DNA of 41,988 bases from Ancylomarina longa (GTDB lineage: Bacteria > Bacteroidota > Bacteroidia > Bacteroidales > Marinifilaceae). The notes beneath the pieces are model-generated. The model did not search any database and was not told where the DNA came from. It saw nothing but the letters and a program-made list of their open reading frames with translations. The stretch covers positions 1 through 41,988 of the forward strand of contig NZ_RJJX01000029.1 in NCBI RefSeq assembly GCF_003996985.1, read 5' to 3'. Positions 25,694 to 33,940 of the stretch are shown here, in pieces; the first letter of the stretch is position 1, and every line of letters starts with the position of its first letter. The translations under genes were made by a program, and so were the position numbers.

Positions 25694-26032
25694 ATGGATA
25701 TTACTGGTGTAATTGCAATTATTTCTGTATTTGGTGTAATTCCTTTGATCATTTTTTTGGTACACCGACATAGAGAAAGAAAAGCATTAATAGAAAAAGG
25801 ACTGGACATTAGCCTTTTGGTAGAAGAAAAAAAATGTAGTACGCTATCAAGTTTAAAATATGGAGTATTGCTTATTGGACTTGCAATTGGAATATTAATC
25901 GGAAATATTCTTGACGCATACACCGGTCTGAACGAAGAAGTCTCCTATTTTTCTATGATATTTCTATTCGGTGGATTAGCTCTTTTGGTCTTCTACGGAC
26001 TAGCAAAAAGACAAGGAGAGAATCTGGAGTAA
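25694..26032 (+). CDS. DUF6249-type small membrane protein
   Basis: 112 residues from the ATG at 25694, chosen over 25670 because MDITGV starts the first helix cleanly. One N-terminal membrane helix (about 3-24) is followed by a basic HRHRERKALIEKGLDISLL segment, then two more helices (about 52-70 and 85-102). This layout matches small DUF6249 proteins that accompany ECF sigma factors in Bacteroidota. Its promoter has the same ECF elements as the sigma gene's, so it is the clearest predicted target of that sigma factor. Molecular function unknown. Confidence 0.75.
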   Translation: MDITGVIAIISVFGVIPLIIFLVHRHRERKALIEKGLDISLLVEEKKCSTLSSLKYGVLLIGLAIGILIGNILDAYTGLNEEVSYFSMIFLFGGLALLVFYGLAKRQGENLE

Positions 26033-26059
26033 ACCAAGATCTTATTCATTTATAAAAGT

Positions 26060-26097
26060 AAAAATGCGCCTCAGAAGAAGCGCATTTTCTTTTTCTC
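26060..26097. terminator. Terminator between convergent DUF6249 and M64 genes
   Basis: AAAATGCGC (26061-26069) pairs with GCGCATTTT (26080-26088) around a 10-nt loop, followed by CTTTTTCT. A short T-run also exists on the other strand. Confidence 0.8.
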
Positions 26098-26113
26098 TAT
26101 CCTAAAAAAATAC

Positions 26114-27391
26114 CTATTCTCCAAGATAATATAAAATCATTTTTTCCACTGCATTTTCACAAACAGGGCAGAATTTCTTCATCTTATTCGATTTCATTTT
26201 ACAATCCTGATAAGGGGAATAAACTCCTTTAGACACATATCCTCCACCTTCATAAACTCCAATTTTATTTTTAAAAGCTTCTGTTCTGGGTGTAGGTATC
26301 GGGGTATCCTTGTCCATCAAATTTTTCCATTTCTTTCCAAAATCAACCAAAGTGGTCAAGTTTGGCTCCCAAGGTTCAACTTCCGGATTATAGAAACCAT
26401 CATACGCAACAGATGAATTATAATATTCATCGGCAAGCCCAACAAAACCGTGTCCGAATTCATGACTGGAAACTTCGTAACTCAATTTATTATCTGCCGA
26501 ACAGCTTGTATAATAATTGTAAAATCCACCACCACCATACAAATCTGTATTAATAACCACATAAATTTGATCGTAAGGAACATTGGCAGCGATATCATGT
26601 AATGCTTTGATATCAACGGTTGTTAGATAACGCTTTATATCGAAAGTATAAAAGGATGTATTCACCGCAGTATTTTTATAGATACTATCTCCGGGAATGT
26701 CCGTTCCAGAATCCTTGGAAATAGATTCTAAAGCATAAATATTAAAGCGATCCTTATATTTATCAAAAGGAGCAACATCAAAAATATATCCAGACAATCG
26801 CTTCACATCTGCTTTGAATTTATCCATTTCATTGGCTGTATATCCCTCAGCAATAAAAGCCACGTCAATACTTTCAGATGGATCTCCATTCCCACTCACA
26901 AGCGTTGAATGAACAGGTGTCGGTACTTCCTTCCTAATGAAATAATTCTTCGGATCGATCCTATACTGAAATATCTGTTTCATTTTTCCTTGTTTATTTC
27001 TCCATTCCAATACGAATAAAACAGGTCTTTTAGGAAATGGCATAACATTAACCTGGTAAAAAGCTCGTTTCAATTCTTTTGCTTCGGCAGTTGTCTGCCA
27101 TTCCTGAAACAAAGAATTAAAACCCTTTGAGTAAAGTAATTCATGACTTTCAGCATCTAATAATTTGAATCTAAAATTCCCGTATCCAAAAGGATCAATC
27201 AGATTTTTTTTACTTCCTCCCCAAAATGGCTCCTTTTTCATTTCTTTTAGGAATACTGTTTGGGTATCAGCATCTCCCCCCATCACATAATCAATTCTCA
27301 AGGTCTTATTCTCAAAATTCTTCTCGAATAGATTCTGTCCAAAACCAAATTCTGCTAGTAGAATCAGTAAGGTTGTCAATAAAGTTTTCAT
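26114..27391 (-). CDS. Secreted M64 family metallopeptidase
   Basis: 425 residues from the ATG at 27391; a longer frame from 27466 would place 25 basic residues before the signal peptide and is rejected. A signal peptide (MKTLLTTLLILLAEFGFG) is followed by an N-terminal beta domain (to about 160) and the M64 peptidase domain. The zinc site is HEFGH (H310, E311, H314) followed by GLADEY. Two Cys (CPVC) occur near the C-terminus. The M64 family includes the Clostridium ramosum IgA peptidase; most Bacteroidota members have unknown substrates. Monocistronic. Confidence 0.92.
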   Translation of the reverse strand: MKTLLTTLLILLAEFGFGQNLFEKNFENKTLRIDYVMGGDADTQTVFLKEMKKEPFWGGSKKNLIDPFGYGNFRFKLLDAESHELLYSKGFNSLFQEWQTTAEAKELKRAFYQVNVMPFPKRPVLFVLEWRNKQGKMKQIFQYRIDPKNYFIRKEVPTPVHSTLVSGNGDPSESIDVAFIAEGYTANEMDKFKADVKRLSGYIFDVAPFDKYKDRFNIYALESISKDSGTDIPGDSIYKNTAVNTSFYTFDIKRYLTTVDIKALHDIAANVPYDQIYVVINTDLYGGGGFYNYYTSCSADNKLSYEVSSHEFGHGFVGLADEYYNSSVAYDGFYNPEVEPWEPNLTTLVDFGKKWKNLMDKDTPIPTPRTEAFKNKIGVYEGGGYVSKGVYSPYQDCKMKSNKMKKFCPVCENAVEKMILYYLGE

Positions 27392-27591
27392 AGTCATGTC
27401 AGTTGTTTTGAAATGTTTAGGTCTAAAAATACAAATTATTAATAATTGTCTTTTCCTTTTCAACATAGGAATAGATATCTTAGATTTTTAAATCAGAAAT
27501 CCCGGCAGTAAATAAGCTAAATTATTAAAACAATAAGTAGGATAAATATCATATCCCAATTTAGAATACTGCCAAATCAAGAAATGAAGGA

Positions 27592-28836
27592 ATGAAAGAA
27601 CTCTTAGGTATTCAATTAAAAGAATTTTTAATCAGTTATGGACTGAATAATTATTGGGCGGTAATTTTACAATCGATTATTGCCATCATTATTGTTCTAA
27701 TTATTGCAGTCTTATCTGATTTAATCTCAAAGAAGGTTATCATTTCTATTATCACGAAAGTGGTGAGAAAAACCAAAACCCATTGGGATGATATCCTGTT
27801 GGAACGCAAAGTTTTTAACAAAATCTCCCATTTTGCTCCTGCAATTATCATTTATATAAGTGCAGAAATGATAGATCATCAAGGCTTAAGTAATTTTGTA
27901 CAAAATGGAGCATTTGTGTACATGATTATTTTATCCATTTTACTCATTGATACTTTTTTAAATGCCAGCAATGATATTTACAATACCTTACCTGTAAGCA
28001 AAACCAGACCAATTAAAGGTTATCTGCAAATCGTTAAAATATTTTTTTATGCGATGGGAACTATTTCTATCATCGCCATTTTTTTCGATGAATCTCCATT
28101 TAAAATTATTGCTGGTATGGGAGCTTTTGCTGCCGTGCTTATTTTGGTTTTTAAAGATACCATTCTTGGATTTGTTGCATCCATTCAGTTATCGGCAAAC
28201 AAAATGGTAAATATTGGTGATTGGATTACTATGCCTTCGAAAGAAGCTGATGGAACAGTAATAGATATCAGTTTAAATACTGTAAAAGTTCAAAACTGGG
28301 ATAAAACAATTAGTACAATTCCTACTTATGCCCTGGTTTCTGAATCCTTCAATAATTGGAAAGGCATGGAGGATTCTGGTGGAAGAAGAATCAAGCGTCA
28401 CATCAATATTGATATAAAGTCTATTCATTTTTTATCAGAAAAAGAAATATCTGATTTTGAGAAAATTAAATTGATTAAAGAATATATATCCCAAAAAAAG
28501 GTAGAAATTCGTTCTGCCAATCCCGAAAATGAGATTCCTACCAACCAAAGAAGATTAACAAATATTGGAACTTTTCGAAAATATATAGAATACTATCTTA
28601 AAGCGCATTCTAAAATTCATAATAATATGACCCTAATGGTTCGCCAGCTGCAAGCCTCAGGAAAAGGATTGCCCTTAGAAATCTATGTCTTTTCTAATGA
28701 TCAGGAATGGATTAATTATGAGGCGATTCAGTCGGATATTTTCGATCACATTTTGGCGGTTGTTCCTGAATTTAATTTAAGTGTATTTCAAAATCCTACC
28801 GGAGACGATTTTCAAAAATTGACAAAATCGTTTTGA
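27592..28836 (+). CDS. MscS-family mechanosensitive channel (YbdG-like)
   Basis: 414 residues. About five N-terminal membrane segments end in the pore helix IIAGMGAFAAVLILVFKDTILGFVASIQL. The beta domain has the YbdG-branch signature GDWITMP, then ADGTVIDISLNTVKVQNWDKT, ISTIPTYALVSESFNNW and GGRRIKRHINID. YbdG (MscM) opens under membrane tension to release osmolytes. The C-terminal domain is longer than in MscS. The SemiSWEET-like gene follows after 32 nt. Confidence 0.93.
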   Translation: MKELLGIQLKEFLISYGLNNYWAVILQSIIAIIIVLIIAVLSDLISKKVIISIITKVVRKTKTHWDDILLERKVFNKISHFAPAIIIYISAEMIDHQGLSNFVQNGAFVYMIILSILLIDTFLNASNDIYNTLPVSKTRPIKGYLQIVKIFFYAMGTISIIAIFFDESPFKIIAGMGAFAAVLILVFKDTILGFVASIQLSANKMVNIGDWITMPSKEADGTVIDISLNTVKVQNWDKTISTIPTYALVSESFNNWKGMEDSGGRRIKRHINIDIKSIHFLSEKEISDFEKIKLIKEYISQKKVEIRSANPENEIPTNQRRLTNIGTFRKYIEYYLKAHSKIHNNMTLMVRQLQASGKGLPLEIYVFSNDQEWINYEAIQSDIFDHILAVVPEFNLSVFQNPTGDDFQKLTKSF

Positions 28837-28868
28837 TGAAAAATTAAAAAAACTAAATCTAATATACT

Positions 28869-29162
28869 ATGAAAACTGCTTTAAGTAAACTTGACTTTTT
28901 TGAATCCCTCGGTTGGTTCGGAAATATCATACTCAGCATTGGTGTTATTCCACAAGTAGTTCAGACTTGGGAAACCCACGATGTGGGAAGTTTTAACTGG
29001 CCATTTTTACTGATGTGGGCTTTTGGTGTCTTCTTCACTTTTATCTATATTGTACATGGAGATTTAAAATCGGGCAAAAAGCAGTTCCCTTTATGGTTAA
29101 ACTATATGGTAAACATCCTTGCTACTTTTTACTTGTGCTATGCCAAATTAATATATGCATAA
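28869..29162 (+). CDS. SemiSWEET/PQ-loop small membrane protein
   Basis: 97 residues, three membrane helices. The PQ-loop motif VIPQVVQTWET lies in helix 1, a PFLLMW segment in helix 2, and NYMVNIL in helix 3. SemiSWEET proteins work as dimers of three-helix bundles that move sugars or related solutes; the substrate here is unknown. Probably co-transcribed with the YbdG-like channel gene. Confidence 0.8.
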   Translation: MKTALSKLDFFESLGWFGNIILSIGVIPQVVQTWETHDVGSFNWPFLLMWAFGVFFTFIYIVHGDLKSGKKQFPLWLNYMVNILATFYLCYAKLIYA

Positions 29163-29318
29163 GTAAATCAATTGCTAAAGATGATTTCTTTTTTAAATTT
29201 TAAATACTAAATCTTAATAAACATATGGATTGAAGATATTGGTAGGTGCTCCTTGAATATATAAATCCATCGTTGACCTTTAGAAGCAATTCCATCTTAT
29301 TTATAAAACAACTTTCCA

Positions 29319-29873
29319 ATGAAAAAATTACTTACACTAGCCTTAACATTAATAAGCTTTTATTCATTTTCTCAAACAAAAATTGGGAATGTGGAATTGC
29401 CAAATGAAATTGTAATTAAAGATTACCAGATGCAATTACATGGTTCAGGCACTAGGGTAAAACTTTGGATGGATATGTATGCAATGGGGTTGTATTTAAC
29501 CGAAGACATGAACCAGGCGGAACAAATTATCAATTCAGATGAAAGCATGGGTATTCGTTTAGAAATAATTTCAAGATTAATTTCCTCTGAAAAAATGGAA
29601 AAAGCCACTCGTGAAGGGTTTGAGAATGCTACGAAAGGAAATACTAAAAGTATAAAAACAGAAATCGAAGATTTTATCTCAGTTTTTAAAACAGGTGTTG
29701 ATAAAAAGGACATATTTGAATTTGTTTATATCCCCAATGATGGTACGATGGTTTACAAAAATGGAGATTTAAAAACCAGCATTGCAGGTTTGCCTTTTAA
29801 ACAAGCACTTTTTGGTATCTGGCTTTGTAATAAACCAGCAGATAAAAATCTTAAAAAGAATCTGCTAAAATAA
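29319..29873 (+). CDS. Secreted chalcone-isomerase-like protein
   Basis: 184 residues. A signal peptide (about 1-19, ending SFS before QTKIG) is followed by a chalcone-isomerase-like fold: VELPNEIVIKDYQMQLHGSG, KLWMDMYAMGLYL, FKTGVDKKDIFEFVYIPNDG and AGLPFKQALFGIWL. Bacterial members of this family are non-catalytic in most cases and probably bind fatty acids or act as periplasmic binding proteins. No flavonoid pathway is implied. Single gene. Confidence 0.85.
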   Translation: MKKLLTLALTLISFYSFSQTKIGNVELPNEIVIKDYQMQLHGSGTRVKLWMDMYAMGLYLTEDMNQAEQIINSDESMGIRLEIISRLISSEKMEKATREGFENATKGNTKSIKTEIEDFISVFKTGVDKKDIFEFVYIPNDGTMVYKNGDLKTSIAGLPFKQALFGIWLCNKPADKNLKKNLLK

Positions 29874-30090
29874 GATTGCTTACAGAAATACTCCAGGGAA
29901 TATATGTACATATCACATTATTCCCTTTTATTATTTCTGACTTTCAAAGAATCTAAATTAGGGAAAATAAATTCACCGTTTCATTATTTTTCCTACCTTA
30001 GCCACATACCTAATACGTCGTCTGTTATGACGAACACTTTACATTAAATCTTTCGAACAACAAGCAATTGGATTCTTAAAGATAAAATTT

Positions 30091-30110
30091 ATGTCTAATT
30101 AACTAGACAT
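30091..30110. promoter_or_regulatory. Perfect dyad in the leader of the KAS III gene
   Basis: ATGTCTA and TAGACAT flank ATTAAC. A second small dyad TTTTGT-AAA-ACAAAA follows at 30113-30127. A near-consensus -7 box TACCTTAG at 29994-30001 would put both dyads in the 5' leader. They could be an operator or leader hairpins. Confidence 0.4.
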
Positions 30111-30136
30111 CATTTTGTAAAACAAAAACAAGAATA

Positions 30137-31222
30137 ATGAGTACCAAAAGATTTTCAAAAATTGTTGGATCTGGCAGCTGTATTCCAACAGTTAAAATAA
30201 AAAATGATCATTTCTTAAATCATGATTTTTTTGAGCCAAATGGTCAAAAAATTGAAACTCCAAATCAGGAAATAATTGAAAAATTCAAGGAAATTACTGG
30301 TATTGAAGAAAGAAGATATGCAACTGATGAACAAATATCATCAGATTTGGCTTATCAAGCTGCTAAAAATGCGATAGAATCTTCGGCGATTGACAAGGAG
30401 AGCTTAGATTATATAATTGTGGCACACAACTTTGGTGATGTTCAACCAAATTCAACACTTTCAAATCAATTGCCCTGTTTAGCTGCAAAAGTGAAAAATC
30501 ATCTTCAAATAGAAAATCCAAATACTATTTGTTACGATGTTCTTTTTGGATGTCCGGGATGGGTACAATGTATGATTCAAGCAAACTACTATATTAAATC
30601 CGGAGATGCCAAGCGTATAATGGTGATAGGATCCGAAACTCTATCCAGAGTTTGTGACCCATTCGACAGGGATAGCATGATCTATTCTGATGGAGCCGGT
30701 GCAGTAATTTTGGAAGGATTTGAAGGAGAAGAACCTTCAGGAATTATTGCTCATGCGATGAGAACAGATACAAAAGATGAAGCCTTTTTCCTAAGAGCCG
30801 ACAAATCAGATAACCAAGAATATGAAGGCAATAGCACGAACCATTTCATTAAAATGTATGGTCGTAAAATTTACGAATATGCTATTACAAATGTTCCTGG
30901 TGTAGTAAAAGAAAGTATTGATAAAGCCGGTTTAGATATTTCGGATATTAAAAAAATACTGATTCATCAGGCAAACGAAAAAATGGATCAAGCTATTATA
31001 AAGAGATTATTCCGGCTTTATCATCAAAAAAGTTATCCTGAAGATATTATGCCTATGATTATTCAAAAAATGGGAAATAATTCAGTGGCGACGGTACCAA
31101 TTCTTTATGATCAGATTGTAAAAGGGAAAGTAGAAAATCAAGAATTAAAAAAGGGTGATTTTGTTGTATTTACATCCATTGGTGCTGGAATGAATATCAA
31201 CTCTTTCGTCTATAAAGTGTAG
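30137..31222 (+). CDS. 3-oxoacyl-ACP synthase III (FabH-like)
   Basis: 361 residues, longer than E. coli FabH (317) because of extra segments near the N-terminus. The catalytic triad is visible: Cys in YDVLFGCPGW, His in ILIHQANEKM and Asn in MGNNSVATVP. The IYSDGAGAVILEGFE strand is typical. It condenses an acyl-CoA with malonyl-ACP. A second FabH-like enzyme separate from the fab cluster usually has a specialised role (branched-chain starters or secondary lipids); which one cannot be said. A long leader holds two dyads. Confidence 0.9.
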   Translation: MSTKRFSKIVGSGSCIPTVKIKNDHFLNHDFFEPNGQKIETPNQEIIEKFKEITGIEERRYATDEQISSDLAYQAAKNAIESSAIDKESLDYIIVAHNFGDVQPNSTLSNQLPCLAAKVKNHLQIENPNTICYDVLFGCPGWVQCMIQANYYIKSGDAKRIMVIGSETLSRVCDPFDRDSMIYSDGAGAVILEGFEGEEPSGIIAHAMRTDTKDEAFFLRADKSDNQEYEGNSTNHFIKMYGRKIYEYAITNVPGVVKESIDKAGLDISDIKKILIHQANEKMDQAIIKRLFRLYHQKSYPEDIMPMIIQKMGNNSVATVPILYDQIVKGKVENQELKKGDFVVFTSIGAGMNINSFVYKV

Positions 31223-31339
31223 CTAAATATACCTAAATCCCAGGAATAGATGGGCAATAGCCTTTAAAAATGGGATTTTAAGGAAAGAAATTTGTAAAAA
31301 GCTTGAATTCAAAAATAATTTTTCTAAATTAGCAAAGCA

Positions 31340-31476
31340 AAATCTGATACAGACTAGATTATTAGGGAGATGGAGGAGAGTAAGAAGTATTTCAGATTTG
31401 TTATTCAAACTGCATTCTAACCCTAAAATTACTATAACAGTTACCCGATTCATTTTTTTGAATCGGGTAATTTTTT
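31340..31476 (+). ncRNA. Candidate small RNA ending at a strong terminator
   Basis: The region between the KAS III gene and the RdhA-like gene has no open frame of note. It has a near-consensus promoter (TTG at 31303-31305, then 19 nt, then TAAATTAG at 31325-31332). A 12-bp perfect terminator stem follows (TTACCCGATTCA at 31441-31452 with TGAATCGGGTAA at 31459-31470, then a T-run). A transcript of about 135 nt is predicted. The alternative is that the hairpin simply ends the KAS III transcript 219 nt after its stop. Confidence 0.35.
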
Positions 31477-31576
31477 ACACTCCCTTTTTCTTTTTCCGAG
31501 AAAGATTCCAAATTAGTATTCCTATCAAATAAGCTAAAAAAATAACTTTATCTTGTTGCTCCAAAACAATAAGTAT

Positions 31577-32938
31577 ATGGATTTAATATATTCTACCTCC
31601 TTAGTAATTTGCCTTTTAAGTTCCGCAATATTTTTCATTTTAATGTTCTATGCCAGCTTGATCTTTTGGAGTGAAAAGGAAAATAATGCTGCCCTCAAAT
31701 CAATTGCTATCGCAGTGATATTACCTCTCCCCTACCTTTTTTCCTGGATCTATAATTGGGAAATACTTGCATTAATATTAAGTCTGGATTTACTGCTTAC
31801 CACAATTCTCTTCTTCCTCCCATTTCCAACATCTAAAAATATTACAGAGGATTTCCCAAATCATCAAATCGATGAACGAAACACCATGTTCTCTAGAAAT
31901 GAGTTGGAACCTGGGAGTGATAGATATAAGGATTACTACAAACAATACCCCGAAAAAAAAATATTAGATGATGCATTCAGGAAGGAGGCAGGACTCACAT
32001 CAAAAAGGTCTATCTTTTACAATACGCTTGCCTTTGCTGCTGCAAATGCTAGTTTCTATACGATAAGTCAGTTAGGAAATGCCGTTGAAGATACGGTTCA
32101 TCCAGAGAAGCAGGATATATCCTCGAAATATATGGCAACCTTTCTTCAGGAATGGGGAAAAAAACTAGGAGCGATGGAGATTGGTTTCACCAAATTATCA
32201 GATTATCATTATTATTCCCACAAAGGGCGTGGCGAAACATACGGAAAAGAGATAACCAATCATCATAAATATGCCATTGCATTTACGGTAGAAATGACTC
32301 GGGAAATGGTTACAGCAGCACCACAAGCCTCTATTGTTATGGAATCAGGACAACAATATCTCGAAGCTGGTAGGATAGCAGTTCAGATAGCACAATTTCT
32401 GAGAAACCTGGGATATCCAGCCCGAGCACATATTGATGGCAACTACCAGGTTGTATGCCCTTTGGTTGCAAGAGATGCAGGATTAGGAGAAATAGGAAGA
32501 ATGGGCTTATTAATGACTCCCAGAAAAGGACCTAGAGTACGATTAGGAGTCATCACAACTGATTTTGAATTTCCAGTCCATAAATGGAATAAAAACCATA
32601 GCCTGTTGGATTTTTGTAATCGCTGTAAAAAGTGTGCAGATGTTTGTCCCAGTAAATCAATATCCTGGAATCCCCCAAAAGAGATCAATGGAGTAAAGCG
32701 CTGGCAGATAAACTCGGAGTCTTGTTTCACTTATTGGTGTAAAGCGGGAACGGATTGTGGAAGATGTATGGCTACTTGTCCCTATTCCCATCCAGATAAT
32801 CTATTGCACAATTCCATTCGTTGGGGAATCAAACATTCCCCCCTATTCAGAAGAATAGCCGTTCCATTGGATGATTTCTTTTATGGCAGAAAACCTAAAT
32901 CAGCAAAAATGCCAAAATGGATCTTAGATAAAAAATAG
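31577..32938 (+). CDS. Membrane-anchored reductive-dehalogenase-like Fe-S protein
   Basis: 453 residues from the ATG at 31577. Three N-terminal membrane helices (about 2-28, 40-59, 62-84) take the place of a Tat signal and separate RdhB anchor. The core has the RdhA corrinoid-domain pattern: VARDAGLGEIGRMGLLMTP, then PRVRLGVITTDFEF. Two ferredoxin-like cluster motifs follow: C347-x2-C350-x2-C353-x3-C357-P, and Cys 388/394/397/401 ending GRCMATCPYSHP. QueG is a distant relative, but the long insert and anchor favour RdhA. Likely a cobamide-dependent reductase of an unknown, possibly organohalide, substrate. Confidence 0.8.
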   Translation: MDLIYSTSLVICLLSSAIFFILMFYASLIFWSEKENNAALKSIAIAVILPLPYLFSWIYNWEILALILSLDLLLTTILFFLPFPTSKNITEDFPNHQIDERNTMFSRNELEPGSDRYKDYYKQYPEKKILDDAFRKEAGLTSKRSIFYNTLAFAAANASFYTISQLGNAVEDTVHPEKQDISSKYMATFLQEWGKKLGAMEIGFTKLSDYHYYSHKGRGETYGKEITNHHKYAIAFTVEMTREMVTAAPQASIVMESGQQYLEAGRIAVQIAQFLRNLGYPARAHIDGNYQVVCPLVARDAGLGEIGRMGLLMTPRKGPRVRLGVITTDFEFPVHKWNKNHSLLDFCNRCKKCADVCPSKSISWNPPKEINGVKRWQINSESCFTYWCKAGTDCGRCMATCPYSHPDNLLHNSIRWGIKHSPLFRRIAVPLDDFFYGRKPKSAKMPKWILDKK

Positions 32939-32940
32939 AA

Positions 32941-32976
32941 GAAGAGCGAACCAAAGTTCGCTCTTCTTCTATTTTT
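32941..32976. terminator. Bidirectional terminator
   Basis: GAAGAGCGAAC (32941-32951) pairs with GTTCGCTCTTC (32956-32966) around CAAA, followed by TTCTATTTTT. A T-rich run also follows on the minus strand. It serves the convergent RdhA-like and rlmB genes. Confidence 0.9.
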
Positions 32977-32980
32977 AGTG

Positions 32981-33724
32981 CTACAATCCTCGTTGCCGAA
33001 CTGCCTCGTAAACCATCAGTGAAGCGGCAACCGACACATTTAGCGATTCTATAGCACCCAGAATCGGTAGCTTTACCTGATCATCCGCTAGGCGCAATAA
33101 GGCTTCTTCAATACCAGTATCTTCCGATCCCATAATAATGGCCGTTGCCAAGCTAAAATCGGCCTCCGTATAATTTTTCTCTGCCTTTTCGGTTGATGCT
33201 ACAATTCGAATTCCTTCTTTTTTAAGTTCGCGAACCATCGTTTTTAAATTTTGCACTCTACAAACCGGAATTTGGTATAAAGCACCAGCAGAAGTCTTAA
33301 TAGAATCCGGAGTAATTTTAGCAGAATTCTTAAATGGAATAATGATAGCATTTACACCAGCACATTCCGCAGAACGAGCAATAGCTCCAAAATTTCTTAC
33401 ATCAGTAATCTGATCTAAAATCAAAATCAATGGATTCTTACCTTCAGCCATAATCTGAGGAATGACATCCTCAACTTCCTGATAAGGAATTGGTACAATC
33501 AAGGCAACTATACCCTGGTTATTTTTTTGATTTAACGAATCGATTTTTTCAACAGGAACAAATTGATAATCCACCTCTTCCTCACGAATTAAATCAAACA
33601 ATTCCTGATACAAACGTCCAGTCAATCCTTTACGGATTAATACTTTTTCAATTTCCTTACCACTTTTTATTGCTTCCATAGTTGCCCGTATTCCGAACAA
33701 CATTTCTTGTCTTTGTTTTGCCAT
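32981..33724 (-). CDS. rlmB: 23S rRNA (Gm2251) 2'-O-methyltransferase, TrmH/SPOUT family
   Basis: 247 residues. An N-terminal substrate-binding domain (1-85, starting LFGIRATMEAI) precedes a SPOUT domain. The three SPOUT motifs are present: LDQITDVRNFGAIARSAEC, then IIMGSEDTGIEEALL, and LPILGAIESLNVSVAASLMVY with the catalytic Asn/Ser. RlmB methylates the P-loop guanosine of 23S rRNA; a tRNA or other rRNA target is possible for this family. A -7 box TAACTTTG lies 141 nt upstream. Confidence 0.9.
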   Translation of the reverse strand: MAKQRQEMLFGIRATMEAIKSGKEIEKVLIRKGLTGRLYQELFDLIREEEVDYQFVPVEKIDSLNQKNNQGIVALIVPIPYQEVEDVIPQIMAEGKNPLILILDQITDVRNFGAIARSAECAGVNAIIIPFKNSAKITPDSIKTSAGALYQIPVCRVQNLKTMVRELKKEGIRIVASTEKAEKNYTEADFSLATAIIMGSEDTGIEEALLRLADDQVKLPILGAIESLNVSVAASLMVYEAVRQRGL

Positions 33725-33864
33725 TGATCTATTCGCTATATAATAATTTTATTTTCATTGTTGAGAGTTGCAGGAATTATGAAGAATTTACCGCAAACTA
33801 TAAGAAAGTATACACCTCTAAAATCAAGTAAAATAGGTTTCTAAAGAAGTCCATACCGAATCCA

Positions 33865-33872
33865 CAAAGTTA
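33865..33872 (-). promoter_or_regulatory. Bacteroidota -7 box, probable rlmB promoter
   Basis: The minus strand reads TAACTTTG, matching TAnnTTTG, in the 216-nt gap between the ABC-F and rlmB genes. A leader of about 134 nt is predicted. Confidence 0.45.
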
Positions 33873-33940
33873 GTTGTAAAAATCAGTCCACCAACAACTT
33901 CAAATTTACTTTTTTAAAAAGCTTCTTTTTCCCAGGCTTA

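Noticed and set aside
29319-29873. Flavonoid metabolism suggested by the chalcone-isomerase-like fold
   Set aside because: The protein has a signal peptide and bacterial members are usually non-catalytic; no pathway genes are present.
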